Shown here: positions 32,996 through 42,331 of the stretch, piece after piece
Position numbering within the stretch: position 1 is the stretch's first letter
Layout of the letters: every line of letters begins with the position of its first letter
DNA from: Candidatus Nanohalococcus occultus
Lineage (GTDB): Archaea > Nanohalarchaeota > Nanosalinia > Nanosalinales > Nanosalinaceae
Reading direction: 5' to 3'
Length of the DNA stretch: 64,000 bases
NCBI RefSeq assembly: GCF_029207735.1
Contig: NZ_CP104395.1
Coordinates: forward strand, 788,692-852,691
Notes under the pieces: generated by a model
The model's database searches: none
Told to the model about the DNA's origin: nothing
What the model saw: only the letters and a program-made list of their open reading frames with translations
Translations under genes and position numbers: made by a program

Positions 32996-33277
32996 TTATC
33001 TCCAGTCTCTTTCCAGTGCGTAGTGCTTACAGTCCTTGTTCCCTGTCTTGAAGCCGCCGTATACGAGTCTGTGTTCAGCGCCAAGACTTTCAGAAATCGC
33101 CTCTTCTATATCCGGTTTCTTCCCATGATCTCCATTCTTAGGCGCAGGTTCCAGATAGACCTTCTGATTTTCCACATCGACATCCATATCGACATCCTCA
33201 CCCATTATACGTGAGAAAGTATCCTCTAGCGGCTCGGCGTTTTCCTCTACTTGTTTGTATATATCTTCTTCAGGCAT
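32996..33277 (-). CDS. Hypothetical acidic protein
   Basis: A 93-residue protein from ATG 33277 (another ATG two codons upstream). It is acidic, with a probable helix (EEDIYKQVEENAEPLEDTFSRIM), a strand pair (DMDVDVENQKVYLEPAP) and a C-terminal HRLVYGGFKTGNKDCKHYAL. No recognised domain. It precedes the citrate-cleavage operon on the same strand at a distance of about 90 bases and is divergent from the adenosyltransferase gene. An AT-rich promoter zone lies at 33290-33312. Confidence 0.6.
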   Translation of the reverse strand: MPEEDIYKQVEENAEPLEDTFSRIMGEDVDMDVDVENQKVYLEPAPKNGDHGKKPDIEEAISESLGAEHRLVYGGFKTGNKDCKHYALERDWR

Positions 33278-33347
33278 AATCACTACTTAACAATAACAAT
33301 TATTATATTTGGTTAACGGGTTAAAGCTCGGACGACAATTTGAGAAC

Positions 33348-33866
33348 ATGGTCTATACAGGCAACGGGGACAGAGGACGGACAGATCTTTCTTCAGGTGA
33401 GAGAGTTTCCAAATCAAGCGAGCGAATCCAGGCGTTCGGCACCGTCGATGAACTGAACTCACTGACAGGTGTCTGTGCGAGCTTCACCGAGGGGAAAAAA
33501 GACGAACTCGAGACGATCCAAAACGAGTTACACATACTACAAGCAGAACTCGCGAACAGAGAGCCAGATACCAAGATAACTCAGGAAAACATCGACAGAC
33601 TCGAAGATCTATGCGACCACTACCAAGACGAATGCCCACCACTGCGCGATTTCGTGCTTGCCGGAGGCTGTAAATCCGCCGCCCAGCTACACAATGCCCG
33701 GAGCGTCAACCGTAGAGCTGAGAGAAAGATCGTTCAACTGGATCAAAACGAAGAAATACGGGAAGAAGTCCTGGCCTACATCAACCGGTTAAGCGACCTG
33801 TTCTTCCTGATGGCCCGACATGAAAACCACTTGAACAATGTGGAAGAGAAGAATCCGGTTTACTGA
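33348..33866 (+). CDS. PduO-type ATP:cob(I)alamin adenosyltransferase
   Basis: 172 residues from ATG 33348 (MVYTGNGDRGRTDL). The N-terminal TGxGDxGxT motif binds ATP. VDELNSLTGVC and the C-terminal RSVNRRAERKIVQL motif are also diagnostic of PduO enzymes that make adenosylcobalamin. An upstream in-frame start would add 13 untypical residues. Its TGA overlaps the lipoate ligase ATG. A user of adenosylcobalamin is not visible in this window. Confidence 0.92.
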   Translation: MVYTGNGDRGRTDLSSGERVSKSSERIQAFGTVDELNSLTGVCASFTEGKKDELETIQNELHILQAELANREPDTKITQENIDRLEDLCDHYQDECPPLRDFVLAGGCKSAAQLHNARSVNRRAERKIVQLDQNEEIREEVLAYINRLSDLFFLMARHENHLNNVEEKNPVY

Positions 33867-34606
33867 TGAACTGGCGATTCCTCAAGTTCGAAAGATACGA
33901 TCCGTTTTTCAAGACAGGATTGAACGATGCCTTGAGTGAATCAGTTAGAGAAACCGGCATACCTGTTGTTTTTCTGGCCGGCTGGAGTAAGAAAACGGTT
34001 AACGTCGGCAGAAGCCAGAGTATCGAGGAAAGAGTCAGTTTGGGAAAATGTGAAGACGATGACATAACCGTTGTTCGACGCCAGGGAGGTGGAGGAACGA
34101 CTTTCCTGACACCTGAAGGAGAGATCACTTGGGGCTTAGTGGCTCCGGACGAGTACTTTCCCGATGATGTAAACCAGATCTACCGGGAAAAATGCGGGTT
34201 GATAGCGGATGCTGTCGAGAAACTAGGTATAGATGCCAGACACGAACCTGTAAACGACGTTGTAACGGAAAACGGGAAGATTTCAGGTTCGACTATCCGG
34301 CGGAAGGACGGCGTTACATACTTCGGAGGAACCTTGCTGTACAAATCAAATCCCAAGGAAATGTTTAGATACATTAAGCCAGGTGACGATAAGAAAAAAG
34401 GCAAACACATCGAAAATTTCAAAGAACGGGTTAGTTCGGTAAGTAAAGAATCAGAGGCCTCATTTGAGGAATCTCAAGAGGCTTTAAGATCCAAGCTCCT
34501 GGAGGGCAAAAACTGGGAGATCTCAGAGCTTACAGAGGGAGAAATCGGCAGAGCCAGGTCTCTTGGAAATAAATACCGTGGCCGTGAATGGTTGTACAGA
34601 GAATGA
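33866..34606 (+). CDS. lplA: Lipoate-protein ligase A family protein
   Basis: A 246-residue biotin/lipoate ligase-fold protein that activates lipoate with ATP and attaches it to a target lysine. TVNVGRSQSIEE, VVRRQGGGGTTFLTPEGEITWGL and NDVVTENGKISGSTIRR (with the catalytic Lys) are the three conserved blocks. The length suggests the large domain only; archaeal enzymes often need a separate small C-terminal protein. The following 120-residue gene overlaps by 4 bases but does not clearly match that small domain. Confidence 0.85.
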   Translation: MNWRFLKFERYDPFFKTGLNDALSESVRETGIPVVFLAGWSKKTVNVGRSQSIEERVSLGKCEDDDITVVRRQGGGGTTFLTPEGEITWGLVAPDEYFPDDVNQIYREKCGLIADAVEKLGIDARHEPVNDVVTENGKISGSTIRRKDGVTYFGGTLLYKSNPKEMFRYIKPGDDKKKGKHIENFKERVSSVSKESEASFEESQEALRSKLLEGKNWEISELTEGEIGRARSLGNKYRGREWLYRE

Positions 34607-34965
34607 CCGATCAGTTATACAGAGAGAAACTTGACTCCAAAGAAGAGGTTCAAGACTGGATGGAGGCCGCTCTGGGAGGAGAGCTGGATGAAGGGATCTA
34701 CGAGCTAGATGTCAAAAACGTAGAAGAGGATATGTCCTACCCCGAAGACAGAGTTACACCAGGATTTACCGCGCCCCATTCTATTTCGGATCTTCAGTGT
34801 GTAGCAAGAGTTTCCAAGGACAGTATTAAGGAAAATAGATCGGAGCTAGAAAGTTTTCTCGCAGAATCTTATTCCAGCGAACAGTTCCTTGGAACAGGAT
34901 TTTACGGAGCGACCTCCAAAAGAGGTAGCGAAATGACTGTAAGCCGGGCCTGTTACTTCGAATAA
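34603..34965 (+). CDS. Hypothetical protein coupled to lipoate ligase
   Basis: 120 residues from ATG 34603, overlapping the lplA stop (ATGA). Mixed alpha/beta: an N-terminal helix (SKEEVQDWMEAALGG), then YELDVKNVEEDM, and a C-terminal ATSKRGSEMTVSRACYF. It might be a divergent stand-in for the small LplB domain of bipartite lipoate ligases, suggested by position only. No catalytic motif seen. Confidence 0.6.
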   Translation: MTDQLYREKLDSKEEVQDWMEAALGGELDEGIYELDVKNVEEDMSYPEDRVTPGFTAPHSISDLQCVARVSKDSIKENRSELESFLAESYSSEQFLGTGFYGATSKRGSEMTVSRACYFE

Positions 34966-35017
34966 GTTCAGGTTCAAAAGAGTTTAGCTCGGTTCACTGT
35001 TTAAGAAGACCTGCTTA

Positions 35018-35074
35018 TCACGCGAGAGTAGCCAAGGAGCTATTGCCAACCCTCCAAAAAACATGGCAAATCAC
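35018..35074 (+). repeat. tRNA-Leu(GAG) 5'-end copy and hairpin leader
   Basis: ATCACGCGAGAGTAGCCAAG (35018-35037) copies the flank and first bases of the tRNA at 35071-35090 with small changes, offset 53 bases. TTGCCA (35043-35048) pairs with TGGCAA (35064-35069). ACCCTC in the loop can pair with GAGGGT of the tRNA 5' end. The TTGCCAACCC and AAAACAT strings match the tRNA-Leu(TAA) leader at 13294-13348. Confidence 0.75.
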
Positions 35075-35157
<83 letters not shown>

Positions 35158-35189
35158 AACACCTATAATTTAAGCAGAGATGTAATAGA

Positions 35190-35235
35190 GAAGCTCCGAG
35201 GTTGGGAGCTTCGAGTTCAAATCTCTGCCCCCGCA
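35190..35235 (+). repeat. Hairpin plus copy of the tRNA-Leu(GAG) 3' end
   Basis: A perfect 8-bp hairpin GAAGCTCC/GGAGCTTC (35190-35212) directly precedes a 23-base copy (35213-35235) of the tRNA T-arm and acceptor end at 35135-35157. There is one mismatch (CCCTCGCA versus CCCCCGCA) and the offset is 78 bases. With the 5' copy upstream, this tRNA is flanked on both sides by partial copies of itself. Confidence 0.85.
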
Positions 35236-35243
35236 TAACCGTT

Positions 35244-35702
35244 CTAGTCCCGAACTATGTGATCGTAAGGATAGACTGCCTTAAGCTCAGTTTTCACCAC
35301 AACTTTTCCTCCAATCGCTTCTTCGAACTCATCCAGGGTTGCTTCTTCCTGCAGGTCAAGTTCTTCGTTCAAAGCATATAGTTTGAAGACTACTTCGTGT
35401 TCTCCATCCGGCGGGTTCGGGCCGTTGTAACCTGTTTTCTTGAAATCAGTTGTTCCCTCGATTCCCGGGGACTCATCGCTTTCAATTCTCCCTGTGTCGG
35501 CCGGGATGTTCCATACAAGCCAGTGAAGCCAGGTTTTCCCTGCCATCTCCTGGGCATCAGGGTCTTCAAAAACCAGTGCGAGAGCATTCGCTTTCTCCGG
35601 TACGTCTTCGATCTGTAGGGCTGGGTTGACGTTTTCTCCCATGTATCCGTGTTTTTCCTTCAGTTCGTTTTCATCTCCAAGTTCAGGAGCATTCAGTTTC
35701 AT
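35244..35702 (-). CDS. PEBP-family protein (YbhB/YbcL type)
   Basis: A 152-residue cytoplasmic protein with the phosphatidylethanolamine-binding fold. ALALVFEDPDA, then WLHWLVWNIPADTGRI and GYNGPNPPDGEHEVVFKLYAL carry the DPDxP-like and GPxPP-H ligand-site residues. Members are kinase-inhibitor-like or of unknown role in prokaryotes. Its end lies 8 bases from the tRNA 3'-copy at 35213-35235. A long hairpin AGTTCTTTTCA/TGAAAAGAACT lies just upstream of its start. Confidence 0.92.
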   Translation of the reverse strand: MKLNAPELGDENELKEKHGYMGENVNPALQIEDVPEKANALALVFEDPDAQEMAGKTWLHWLVWNIPADTGRIESDESPGIEGTTDFKKTGYNGPNPPDGEHEVVFKLYALNEELDLQEEATLDEFEEAIGGKVVVKTELKAVYPYDHIVRD

Positions 35703-35767
35703 AACAGTACAATAGCCCGAAGTTCTTTTCAGACAGGTTGAAAAGAACTCCGTTCGACTTTAATTTT

Positions 35768-35832
35768 AGATGATGAGGACTGAACACCTCTGAGTGCGTA
35801 AGGCATGATGATGAGGTGAACACCCACTGAAC
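35768..35832 (+). ncRNA. C/D box sRNA (2'-O-methylation guide)
   Basis: Box C ATGATGA (35770-35776), box D' CTGA (35790-35793), box C' TGATGA (35809-35814) and box D CTGA (35827-35830) occur in the right order and spacing for an archaeal C/D sRNA of about 60 bases. The guide before box D (GGTGAACACCC) is exactly complementary over 11 bases to GGGTGTTCACC in the 23S rRNA gene at 46528-46538. That predicts methylation of the U at 46531. The D' guide target was not found. Confidence 0.8.
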
Positions 35833-35924
35833 GTAGTTAAAAACTTCAGTGTTTACTTGTCTCTTAGAAGTTCCTGCTGAAAGCCATGCCAATGGCTTGA
35901 CGTGATCGAACTTCGTGAAGTTCG

Positions 35925-35998
35925 GTGGAGGTAGGTTAGCTGGTCTATACTACGACCCTGTGGCGGTCGTGACGCGGGTTCGAATCCCGCCCTCCGCC
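35925..35998 (+). tRNA. tRNA-His(GTG)
   Basis: The anticodon stem CGACC/GGTCG encloses CTGTGGC, giving GTG. Acceptor GTGGAGG pairs with CCTCCGC (one G-U). An extra G at 35925 opposes C at 35998, the G-1:C73 pair that marks histidine tRNAs and is encoded here. A perfect hairpin GAACTTC-GT-GAAGTTC (35909-35924) abuts its 5' end. A truncated integrase gene lies 59 bases downstream. Confidence 0.94.
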
Positions 35999-36056
35999 CT
36001 CCCGATTCTCTGAATCAATTCGGCCACAATAAAAAGTGGGTGGAGTTGTATGCCTT

Positions 36057-36266
36057 ATGTCAATCGGCGATATCCACAAGAGCCAATCGAAACTCGACAA
36101 CTGTTTAGACGACCTTGAAACCCTAGAAACCGTTTCCGAACACAATAGAGAACTTATATTCGACTTCTATAATTACCTTCAAGCCGAAGCATTGTCTGCT
36201 GGAAGGATTAGAAGAATCCTTTACAGTAGGAGATGTAAGATACCAGGTAAACGACCTCTCACTTAG
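36057..36266 (+). pseudogene. N-terminal remnant of a tyrosine recombinase (integrase)
   Basis: The first about 50 residues (MSIGDIHKSQSKLDNCLDDL, then SEHNRELIFDFYNYLQAEALSAGRIRRI) match the SAM-like core-binding domain that opens XerC/phage-integrase-type proteins in archaea. The reading frame then runs into unrelated sequence and stops at 36266. The catalytic domain (R-H-R-Y) is absent. At about 36211 the DNA switches into the frame of a DUF4352-like remnant. It is probably what is left of an element integrated at the adjacent tRNA-His. Confidence 0.65.
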
Positions 36267-36605
36267 GGACAGACAACAGCAGGAACATTCATGGGCGCAG
36301 AAGCAAACGGACAGTTCCTGATAGTGGATATGTCAGTAATGAACGACGCAGATGAGTCAATCCGTATGAGGACTTCCAGCGTCAATCTCATGGTTGGAGA
36401 CGCAGAATACAGTCCGAACACAGAAGCATCAGTCTACATGGACAACAGCTTCTCATTCGAACAGCTTAACCCAGGAGTACAGGTAGATGGACAAATAGCC
36501 TACGATGTACCACAATCCACAAGTGCAGACACAGTAGAACTCAAGGTTAATCCTGTAGGACTGTTCTCAACCGCAGAGCCTCACTATGTAAACTTAGGAG
36601 AATAG
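36211..36605 (+). pseudogene. DUF4352-like (immunoglobulin-type) domain remnant with a frameshift
   Basis: One frame from 36211 reads EESFTVGDVRYQVNDLSLRD. After a shift near 36265-36275 the next frame reads TAGTFMGAEANGQFLIVDMS and continues to YVNLGE with a stop at 36603-36605. Together these form the usual DUF4352 pattern (F-VGD-V--T, then A-G-FLVVD-SV-N). The N-terminal signal/lipobox is missing because it is joined to the integrase remnant. The last 104 codons (from ATG 36291) remain open and might still be translated. Confidence 0.55.
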
Positions 36606-36676
36606 AGGTAAAGCCCCCTTCTTCCTTTTATTTTATCAAAAAAGAACACAAATAGAAAAATAAGAAAAAGGTAATA

Positions 36677-37870
36677 ATGATGAAAAAGGTAATTTTAGCG
36701 TTTCTATTTCTAACTATGGCGAGTATTTCCGCTGGTGGTGTCGTCCCTTATGACAACATGGAATTAGAATATAAATCAGTATATGAGTTCAGAAATCAAC
36801 AGTATCCAGGAACAAATTATCGGGATGTAGAAAACCTAAATCTAGCTTATAATGACGGAGAAATTACAGAAAAGAAAGGTCGCTTTGACTTTATTGGAGA
36901 TTATTTCATTAACAAAAGTCTAGAAGAAGATAATAGCACCGCATTATGGCTGAAAGGAGACATATCAACTCAGGATAAAGTAAGAATAGGTGGTAGGGAA
37001 TACACTATAACCTCCAAGTCAACAAATGTGGAATTAGAGAAATTTGGCAATACTAGAACTATTGAGGCTCGTTATGAATATTATTCTCCAAGTGAAAGAA
37101 TAGGAGATACTACATTCAGTGATTATTCAAGAACAGTTAGGAGATTCTATCATCCTAAAAGTCGCATACTCGTAGGTTACATAGAAGAAATAAGCTATAA
37201 TGATTATGCAAGAGGTTCTGGAGTTATGGAGAAATCGGATATAATCAGAATTAACATAATAGACAACGAGAATGACGTGGATGGAGACGGACTCACAGAC
37301 TTGGAAGAACTCATTAAACATAACACAGACCCTATACAAACAGATACTGATGCAGATAACTTGACAGATGAAAATGAAGTAAGTATAGGCACAAATCCAC
37401 AGAAAAGTGATACTGATGGCGATGGAATAAACGACGGAAGGGAACAAGAACTGGGAACAGAACCAACGGAATCTGATAGTGATGAAGACAGTTTAGAAGA
37501 CCAGAAAGAGATAAATATTGGAACAAACCCTACAGAAGCAGATACCGATAGTGATGGGCTGGACGATGGCAGAGAACGAAGGTTAGGAACATCTCCTACT
37601 GAAGCTGACAGCGATAGCGACGGTTTAGATGATGCTAGAGAGGTAGAAATTGGCTCAGACCCTAATGAAGCAGACTCTGACCAAGATGGTCTGAAAGATG
37701 GTAGAGAAGTAGATATAGGAACTTCTCCAACAGAATCTGACACAGATGGTGATTCCTTGAATGATCAAACAGACCCAATGCCTACAACTCCAATCTTACC
37801 TAATGGCGTAATAGCACTAGGAATAGCAGCTATAGGAGGAATAGCTTACAGAAGGAAGAGAATAGAATAA
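36677..37870 (+). CDS. Secreted/anchored surface protein with eight thrombospondin type 3-like calcium repeats
   Basis: A 397-residue exported protein: N-terminal signal peptide (KKVILAFLFLTMASISAG), a unique domain of about 170 residues, then eight acidic repeats of about 22 residues (D-x-D-x-D-G-x-x-D with REVxIGTxPTEA linkers) from roughly 195 to 370. A C-terminal membrane helix and RRKR stop-transfer end follow. The repeats should bind calcium and form a rigid rod, suggesting an adhesin or surface stalk. Base composition is clearly more AT-rich than the neighbours, and it follows two mobile-element remnants, consistent with acquisition by transfer. Confidence 0.88.
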   Translation: MMKKVILAFLFLTMASISAGGVVPYDNMELEYKSVYEFRNQQYPGTNYRDVENLNLAYNDGEITEKKGRFDFIGDYFINKSLEEDNSTALWLKGDISTQDKVRIGGREYTITSKSTNVELEKFGNTRTIEARYEYYSPSERIGDTTFSDYSRTVRRFYHPKSRILVGYIEEISYNDYARGSGVMEKSDIIRINIIDNENDVDGDGLTDLEELIKHNTDPIQTDTDADNLTDENEVSIGTNPQKSDTDGDGINDGREQELGTEPTESDSDEDSLEDQKEINIGTNPTEADTDSDGLDDGRERRLGTSPTEADSDSDGLDDAREVEIGSDPNEADSDQDGLKDGREVDIGTSPTESDTDGDSLNDQTDPMPTTPILPNGVIALGIAAIGGIAYRRKRIE

Positions 37871-38046
37871 CCGGTGAGAACATTTAAGTTAGTCTAAGTT
37901 AACCAATCAACATAAGCTAATCCGAACAGTTTCTTTGGAGGTCTGCCCTTTCAGTTTCCTGACTCAACTATACTGAAAAACAGTTTTTTGAAGTTCACGG
38001 CGCGTATGCGATAATTTTTAATACAGAGAGTGGGAAACACACGTCT

Positions 38047-38499
38047 ATGGGACTTGGAGATAGACTCAGAGGAATTATATCTAAAGAAGAGGAAGTTGAA
38101 AAGCAGGAAGCAGGTTTGGAACATGAAATGGAGAATTCGGAAGATCATACGAAGGCAGCAGCTCAGAAGATGACTGACGCACTCGGCTCCATGAAGAAGA
38201 ACAATCCTAGCTCAGATAAGGAAGGTTTCGCCAACATGGCTATGGCGCTGGCACACCTACACATCTCGGAACTTGAACTGAAAGATGAGACTGAGAAAGC
38301 CTCAGGGGTAGGGAAAGAGGTAAGACAGATACTAAATGAGGAGGAGTCAATCGAGCAAGCAGCTGAGAGAATAGCTCAGAAGCACGGCTGGAATCCAGAA
38401 AACCTTGAGAAAGCAGCTGAAGACTTGAGAAATAACAGGAGTGTGCCATCTCCCTCACATGAGCAGCTAGAACAGCTGAACAGAAAGTACAATAGCTAA
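38047..38499 (+). CDS. Hypothetical helical protein
   Basis: A 150-residue charged, helical soluble protein: coiled N-terminus (SKEEEVEKQEAGLEHEMENSEDH), a methionine/alanine-rich central helix (FANMAMALAHLHISELEL) and a C-terminal IAQKHGWNPENLEKAAEDL segment that looks like a small helical module. No recognised family. ATG 38047 lies about 25 bases downstream of the AT-rich ATAATTTTTAAT, a likely TATA region for a short-leader transcript. It converges with the next gene. Confidence 0.7.
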   Translation: MGLGDRLRGIISKEEEVEKQEAGLEHEMENSEDHTKAAAQKMTDALGSMKKNNPSSDKEGFANMAMALAHLHISELELKDETEKASGVGKEVRQILNEEESIEQAAERIAQKHGWNPENLEKAAEDLRNNRSVPSPSHEQLEQLNRKYNS

Positions 38500-38518
38500 A
38501 AAGAGAAAATGAGCGGGC

Positions 38519-39361
38519 TTAGCGGAAGAATCCGCCAAGCATTCTCTGAACGAATCCAGGCCTTCTTTCCTGGGCGTTTTCATTTCCAGGCGTCTCATTT
38601 GAGCTTTCTTCTTGTTCTTGGGATGATTCTTCTGCCTCGATCTCTGTCTGACCGTCTTCCCGTTCGACCTCTACTTCTCTGTCGCCGTCTTCGGCTTCTA
38701 GCTCGGTCTCGTTGCCGTCTCTCTCAACTTCGATTTCTCTGTCGGCGTCCTCATCGCTTTCTCTTTCCGGAATCCTTGTTCCGTTTCTGAGAGCTTCGAT
38801 CTCTTCTCTAAGCTCTTCAATTCGCTCCTGGTACCGGGAGATTTGATCCTGCTTTGCTTCGATACGTGCTTCAATTGCGCGCTGGTTCGCTCTTTCTTCC
38901 GGTTCGGTCTCATTGTCGGCTTCGTTGTCTTCCTCGGATTCGATCTCTTCTTCAAGTCTGAGAATCTCTCCTGAAGAGCCGTCTACCCTGACTTCTGCTT
39001 CAGCATCCATTCCTGAGATAACGAACTCGAACTCGTAGCGGCCATCTTCCCGACTTGTCTCTTCAAGCGTCCAGTTGTTGTCTGAAAGGGCGTTGACTGC
39101 TGTTTCTCGAGCTTCTCGTTCGGTGATTGTAAGCTCCGTGGAGTTGTCGGCGTCGTCAGTCTCCAAGTCTTCTTGTTCTGTTTCTTCCTCTTCGGTCTCC
39201 TCGGTATCGTCGTCATCTGTCTCCTCATCGTCTTCTATATCTGAGTCGTCTTCCGGCGTGTCATCTGTATCTGTAACGTTTTGTTCTTGAGCCATCACCG
39301 GTGTGGCTGCGAACATAAGCACTGCGAGCAGCGCTAACACTTTTGTTGTGGTTACTTTCAT
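38519..39361 (-). CDS. Secreted acidic protein with a PepSY-like domain and coiled coil
   Basis: A 280-residue exported protein. A signal peptide (MKVTTTKVLALLAVLMFAATPVMA) is followed by an extremely acidic D/E/T linker (about 25-75). A PepSY-like domain follows (about 78-140: ITEREARETAVNAL...YEFEFVISGMDAEAEVRVDGSSGEIL). A coiled coil (about 155-190), an acidic repeat (REVEVEREDGQTEIEAE) and a basic amphipathic end (RPGFVQRMLGGFFR) come after. PepSY domains are thought to inhibit proteases or mediate contacts. The domain order is unusual; the role is unknown. Confidence 0.8.
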   Translation of the reverse strand: MKVTTTKVLALLAVLMFAATPVMAQEQNVTDTDDTPEDDSDIEDDEETDDDDTEETEEEETEQEDLETDDADNSTELTITEREARETAVNALSDNNWTLEETSREDGRYEFEFVISGMDAEAEVRVDGSSGEILRLEEEIESEEDNEADNETEPEERANQRAIEARIEAKQDQISRYQERIEELREEIEALRNGTRIPERESDEDADREIEVERDGNETELEAEDGDREVEVEREDGQTEIEAEESSQEQEESSNETPGNENAQERRPGFVQRMLGGFFR

Positions 39362-39408
39362 AGTAAGAATAGTTTGGAGTTTACGGTTAATGAAACCGCA
39401 TTATAGCT

Positions 39409-39771
39409 CTACCGGGATTTCTGGAAAATCGCAAGAGCTAGAAACACAAGTCCAAGATCTCTGATTGCTATGGCGTAAAGCCCTAACTGAGTTACCTGTA
39501 ACGTGATCGCTGTAAGCCACAAGACCGCAACCAGCGAAGCAAATGTCTTTCTTACACCCGTAAGTATCCATATTCCGAGAGCTGCTTCAAGCAAACCTGT
39601 TATTCCTAGCAAAGTGCCGGCCGATACCGGAGACAAAGCTAGAACGAACTCCGGTTCGTAACCCGTCCAGAACTGAGGGACGGCAAGTTTTGATAGACCA
39701 GCAAGCAAAAAGACCAGGCTCAATCCTACAGTGGTAACATCCAGTTGCTCAAGTTTCGCGGGCAGCTCCAT
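39409..39771 (-). CDS. DoxX-like small membrane protein
   Basis: From ATG 39771 the protein has 120 residues with four hydrophobic segments. GLSLVFLLAGLSKLAVPQFWTGYEP and GITGLLEAALGIWILTGVRKTFASLVA match the DoxX-like layout (N-terminal G-G--K then G--E---G--L). The function of stand-alone DoxX-like proteins is not settled. An upstream start at 39876 would overlap the divergent cupredoxin gene and adds a polar, unlikely N-terminus. Confidence 0.7.
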   Translation of the reverse strand: MELPAKLEQLDVTTVGLSLVFLLAGLSKLAVPQFWTGYEPEFVLALSPVSAGTLLGITGLLEAALGIWILTGVRKTFASLVAVLWLTAITLQVTQLGLYAIAIRDLGLVFLALAIFQKSR

Positions 39772-39821
39772 GATCAAAACTTCGAGTTCCTCTCTTAAAC
39801 CTCCATTCCTGTAAAAACTAT

Positions 39822-40286
39822 ATGAACTGGAAAATTTTGTTTTTGGCCGCGGTCGTAGTAGTCTCGGGATGTACAACTTTTACAGGACCTAAAGAAGAAT
39901 CCGGTACCTCGAGGGAAAATCCGGACGCAGCGACCTCTGGAGCTTCAAACATACAGCCCAGCGAGCTACCTGAGAATACAACCACCGTCTACTTTACTGA
40001 CAGCGGTTTCCAGCCAGCCTCGATAACAGTAGAGGAAGGTACCACAGTTACCTGGATTAACAACGCCTCGAAGACGATGTGGGTTGGCTCGGACAGACAC
40101 CCTACTCACAGACAGTATGCGGGCAACAGTTTGGCCGAACACTGTGAGGCCGGCGACCAGAACATAGCTGCGTTCGACCAGTGTACAACCGGAGACCGTT
40201 TTAGCTTCACTTTTGAGAAAACAGGTACATGGGGATACCACAACCACCAGCCTTTCGAGAGAGGCGGAACAGTCACAGTAGAATAA
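39822..40286 (+). CDS. Cupredoxin-like lipoprotein
   Basis: A 154-residue lipoprotein: signal peptide with lipobox VVVSGC (Cys17), a Ser/Glu-rich linker (20-52), then a blue-copper fold (about 53-154). Candidate ligands are His93/His96 (SDRHPTH), Cys121 (DQCTTGD) and the YHNH pair near 140-142. The C-terminal pattern GTWGYHNHQPFERGGTVTV replaces the usual C-x-H-x-M, so the copper site is not that of plastocyanin. It may carry electrons or bind copper outside the cell. It is divergent from the DoxX-like gene. Confidence 0.85.
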   Translation: MNWKILFLAAVVVVSGCTTFTGPKEESGTSRENPDAATSGASNIQPSELPENTTTVYFTDSGFQPASITVEEGTTVTWINNASKTMWVGSDRHPTHRQYAGNSLAEHCEAGDQNIAAFDQCTTGDRFSFTFEKTGTWGYHNHQPFERGGTVTVE

Positions 40287-40370
40287 TCACCAGAACCGAC
40301 GACACCACAGCGCGAAAACAGAAACTTTTATTATAGGTTTCCGGAAGGCTCAATCTGGAAATTCCTTCCC

Positions 40371-40379
40371 TTTATAAGG
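40371..40379 (+). promoter_or_regulatory. TATA box of the 16S rRNA transcription unit
   Basis: TTTATAAGG at 40371-40379, preceded by a purine/CCC element, resembles an archaeal TATA box. It would start transcription near 40400, giving a leader of about 290 bases before mature 16S. Confidence 0.5.
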
Positions 40380-40399
40380 TTTTATTCTGATTGTTAGCT

Positions 40400-40687
40400 T
40401 GCCGAGTGTGTGAACACAGGCGAATAGCCGAGAGGCCAGAATGAGCGCTTATTTTTGTTTTAGCGTGATGTAGGAAGACGGACCCAAGTACATCATTGTA
40501 CTTTATCATGTAGCACATTTTTTTGTGCGGTCGACAGTTATGGATACTGTCGTTTGAGAGAATCTCTCTGAGATTTTCGAATACACTTCCGAAAATCCTG
40601 TTGGGATTTTCTGGAGTTCGAGAAGATCTTTGATCTTCGAACCCGTCCAACCCAACTATATTCCTGCTACAGGAATGATTGTTGGCA
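40400..40687 (+). other. Pre-16S leader with several hairpins
   Basis: There is no protein gene here. The leader holds CGACAGT/ACTGTCG, GAAAATCC/GGATTTTC (40591-40611) and GAAGATC-TTT-GATCTTC (40622-40638). The last is identical over 19 bases (with flanks) to a hairpin after the parvulin gene. GAAAATCC at 40591-40598 could instead pair with GGATTTTC at 42254-42261 downstream of 16S as a processing stem. A tRNA D-arm-like string (ATAGCCGAGAGGCCA) occurs near 40424. Confidence 0.5.
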
Positions 40688-42163
<1,476 letters not shown>

Positions 42164-42331
42164 AACAACGCAAGGCTCCCGGTCAAACCCGAGGAGCCTT
42201 AGACATTCCGTCTTCCACTACATCAACTCATTTTCATTTTCAAACAATTCCAAGGATTTTCTACCCAATGGAGAAAAACATACACTCTTCCATAGCCACG
42301 TATCATAAAGAAAAAGCACGCTGCTGTACCT

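Noticed and set aside
36291-36605. Intact stand-alone gene of 104 codons
   Set aside because: It begins in the middle of a DUF4352-like domain, with the missing start found in another frame upstream, so it is better described as a remnant.
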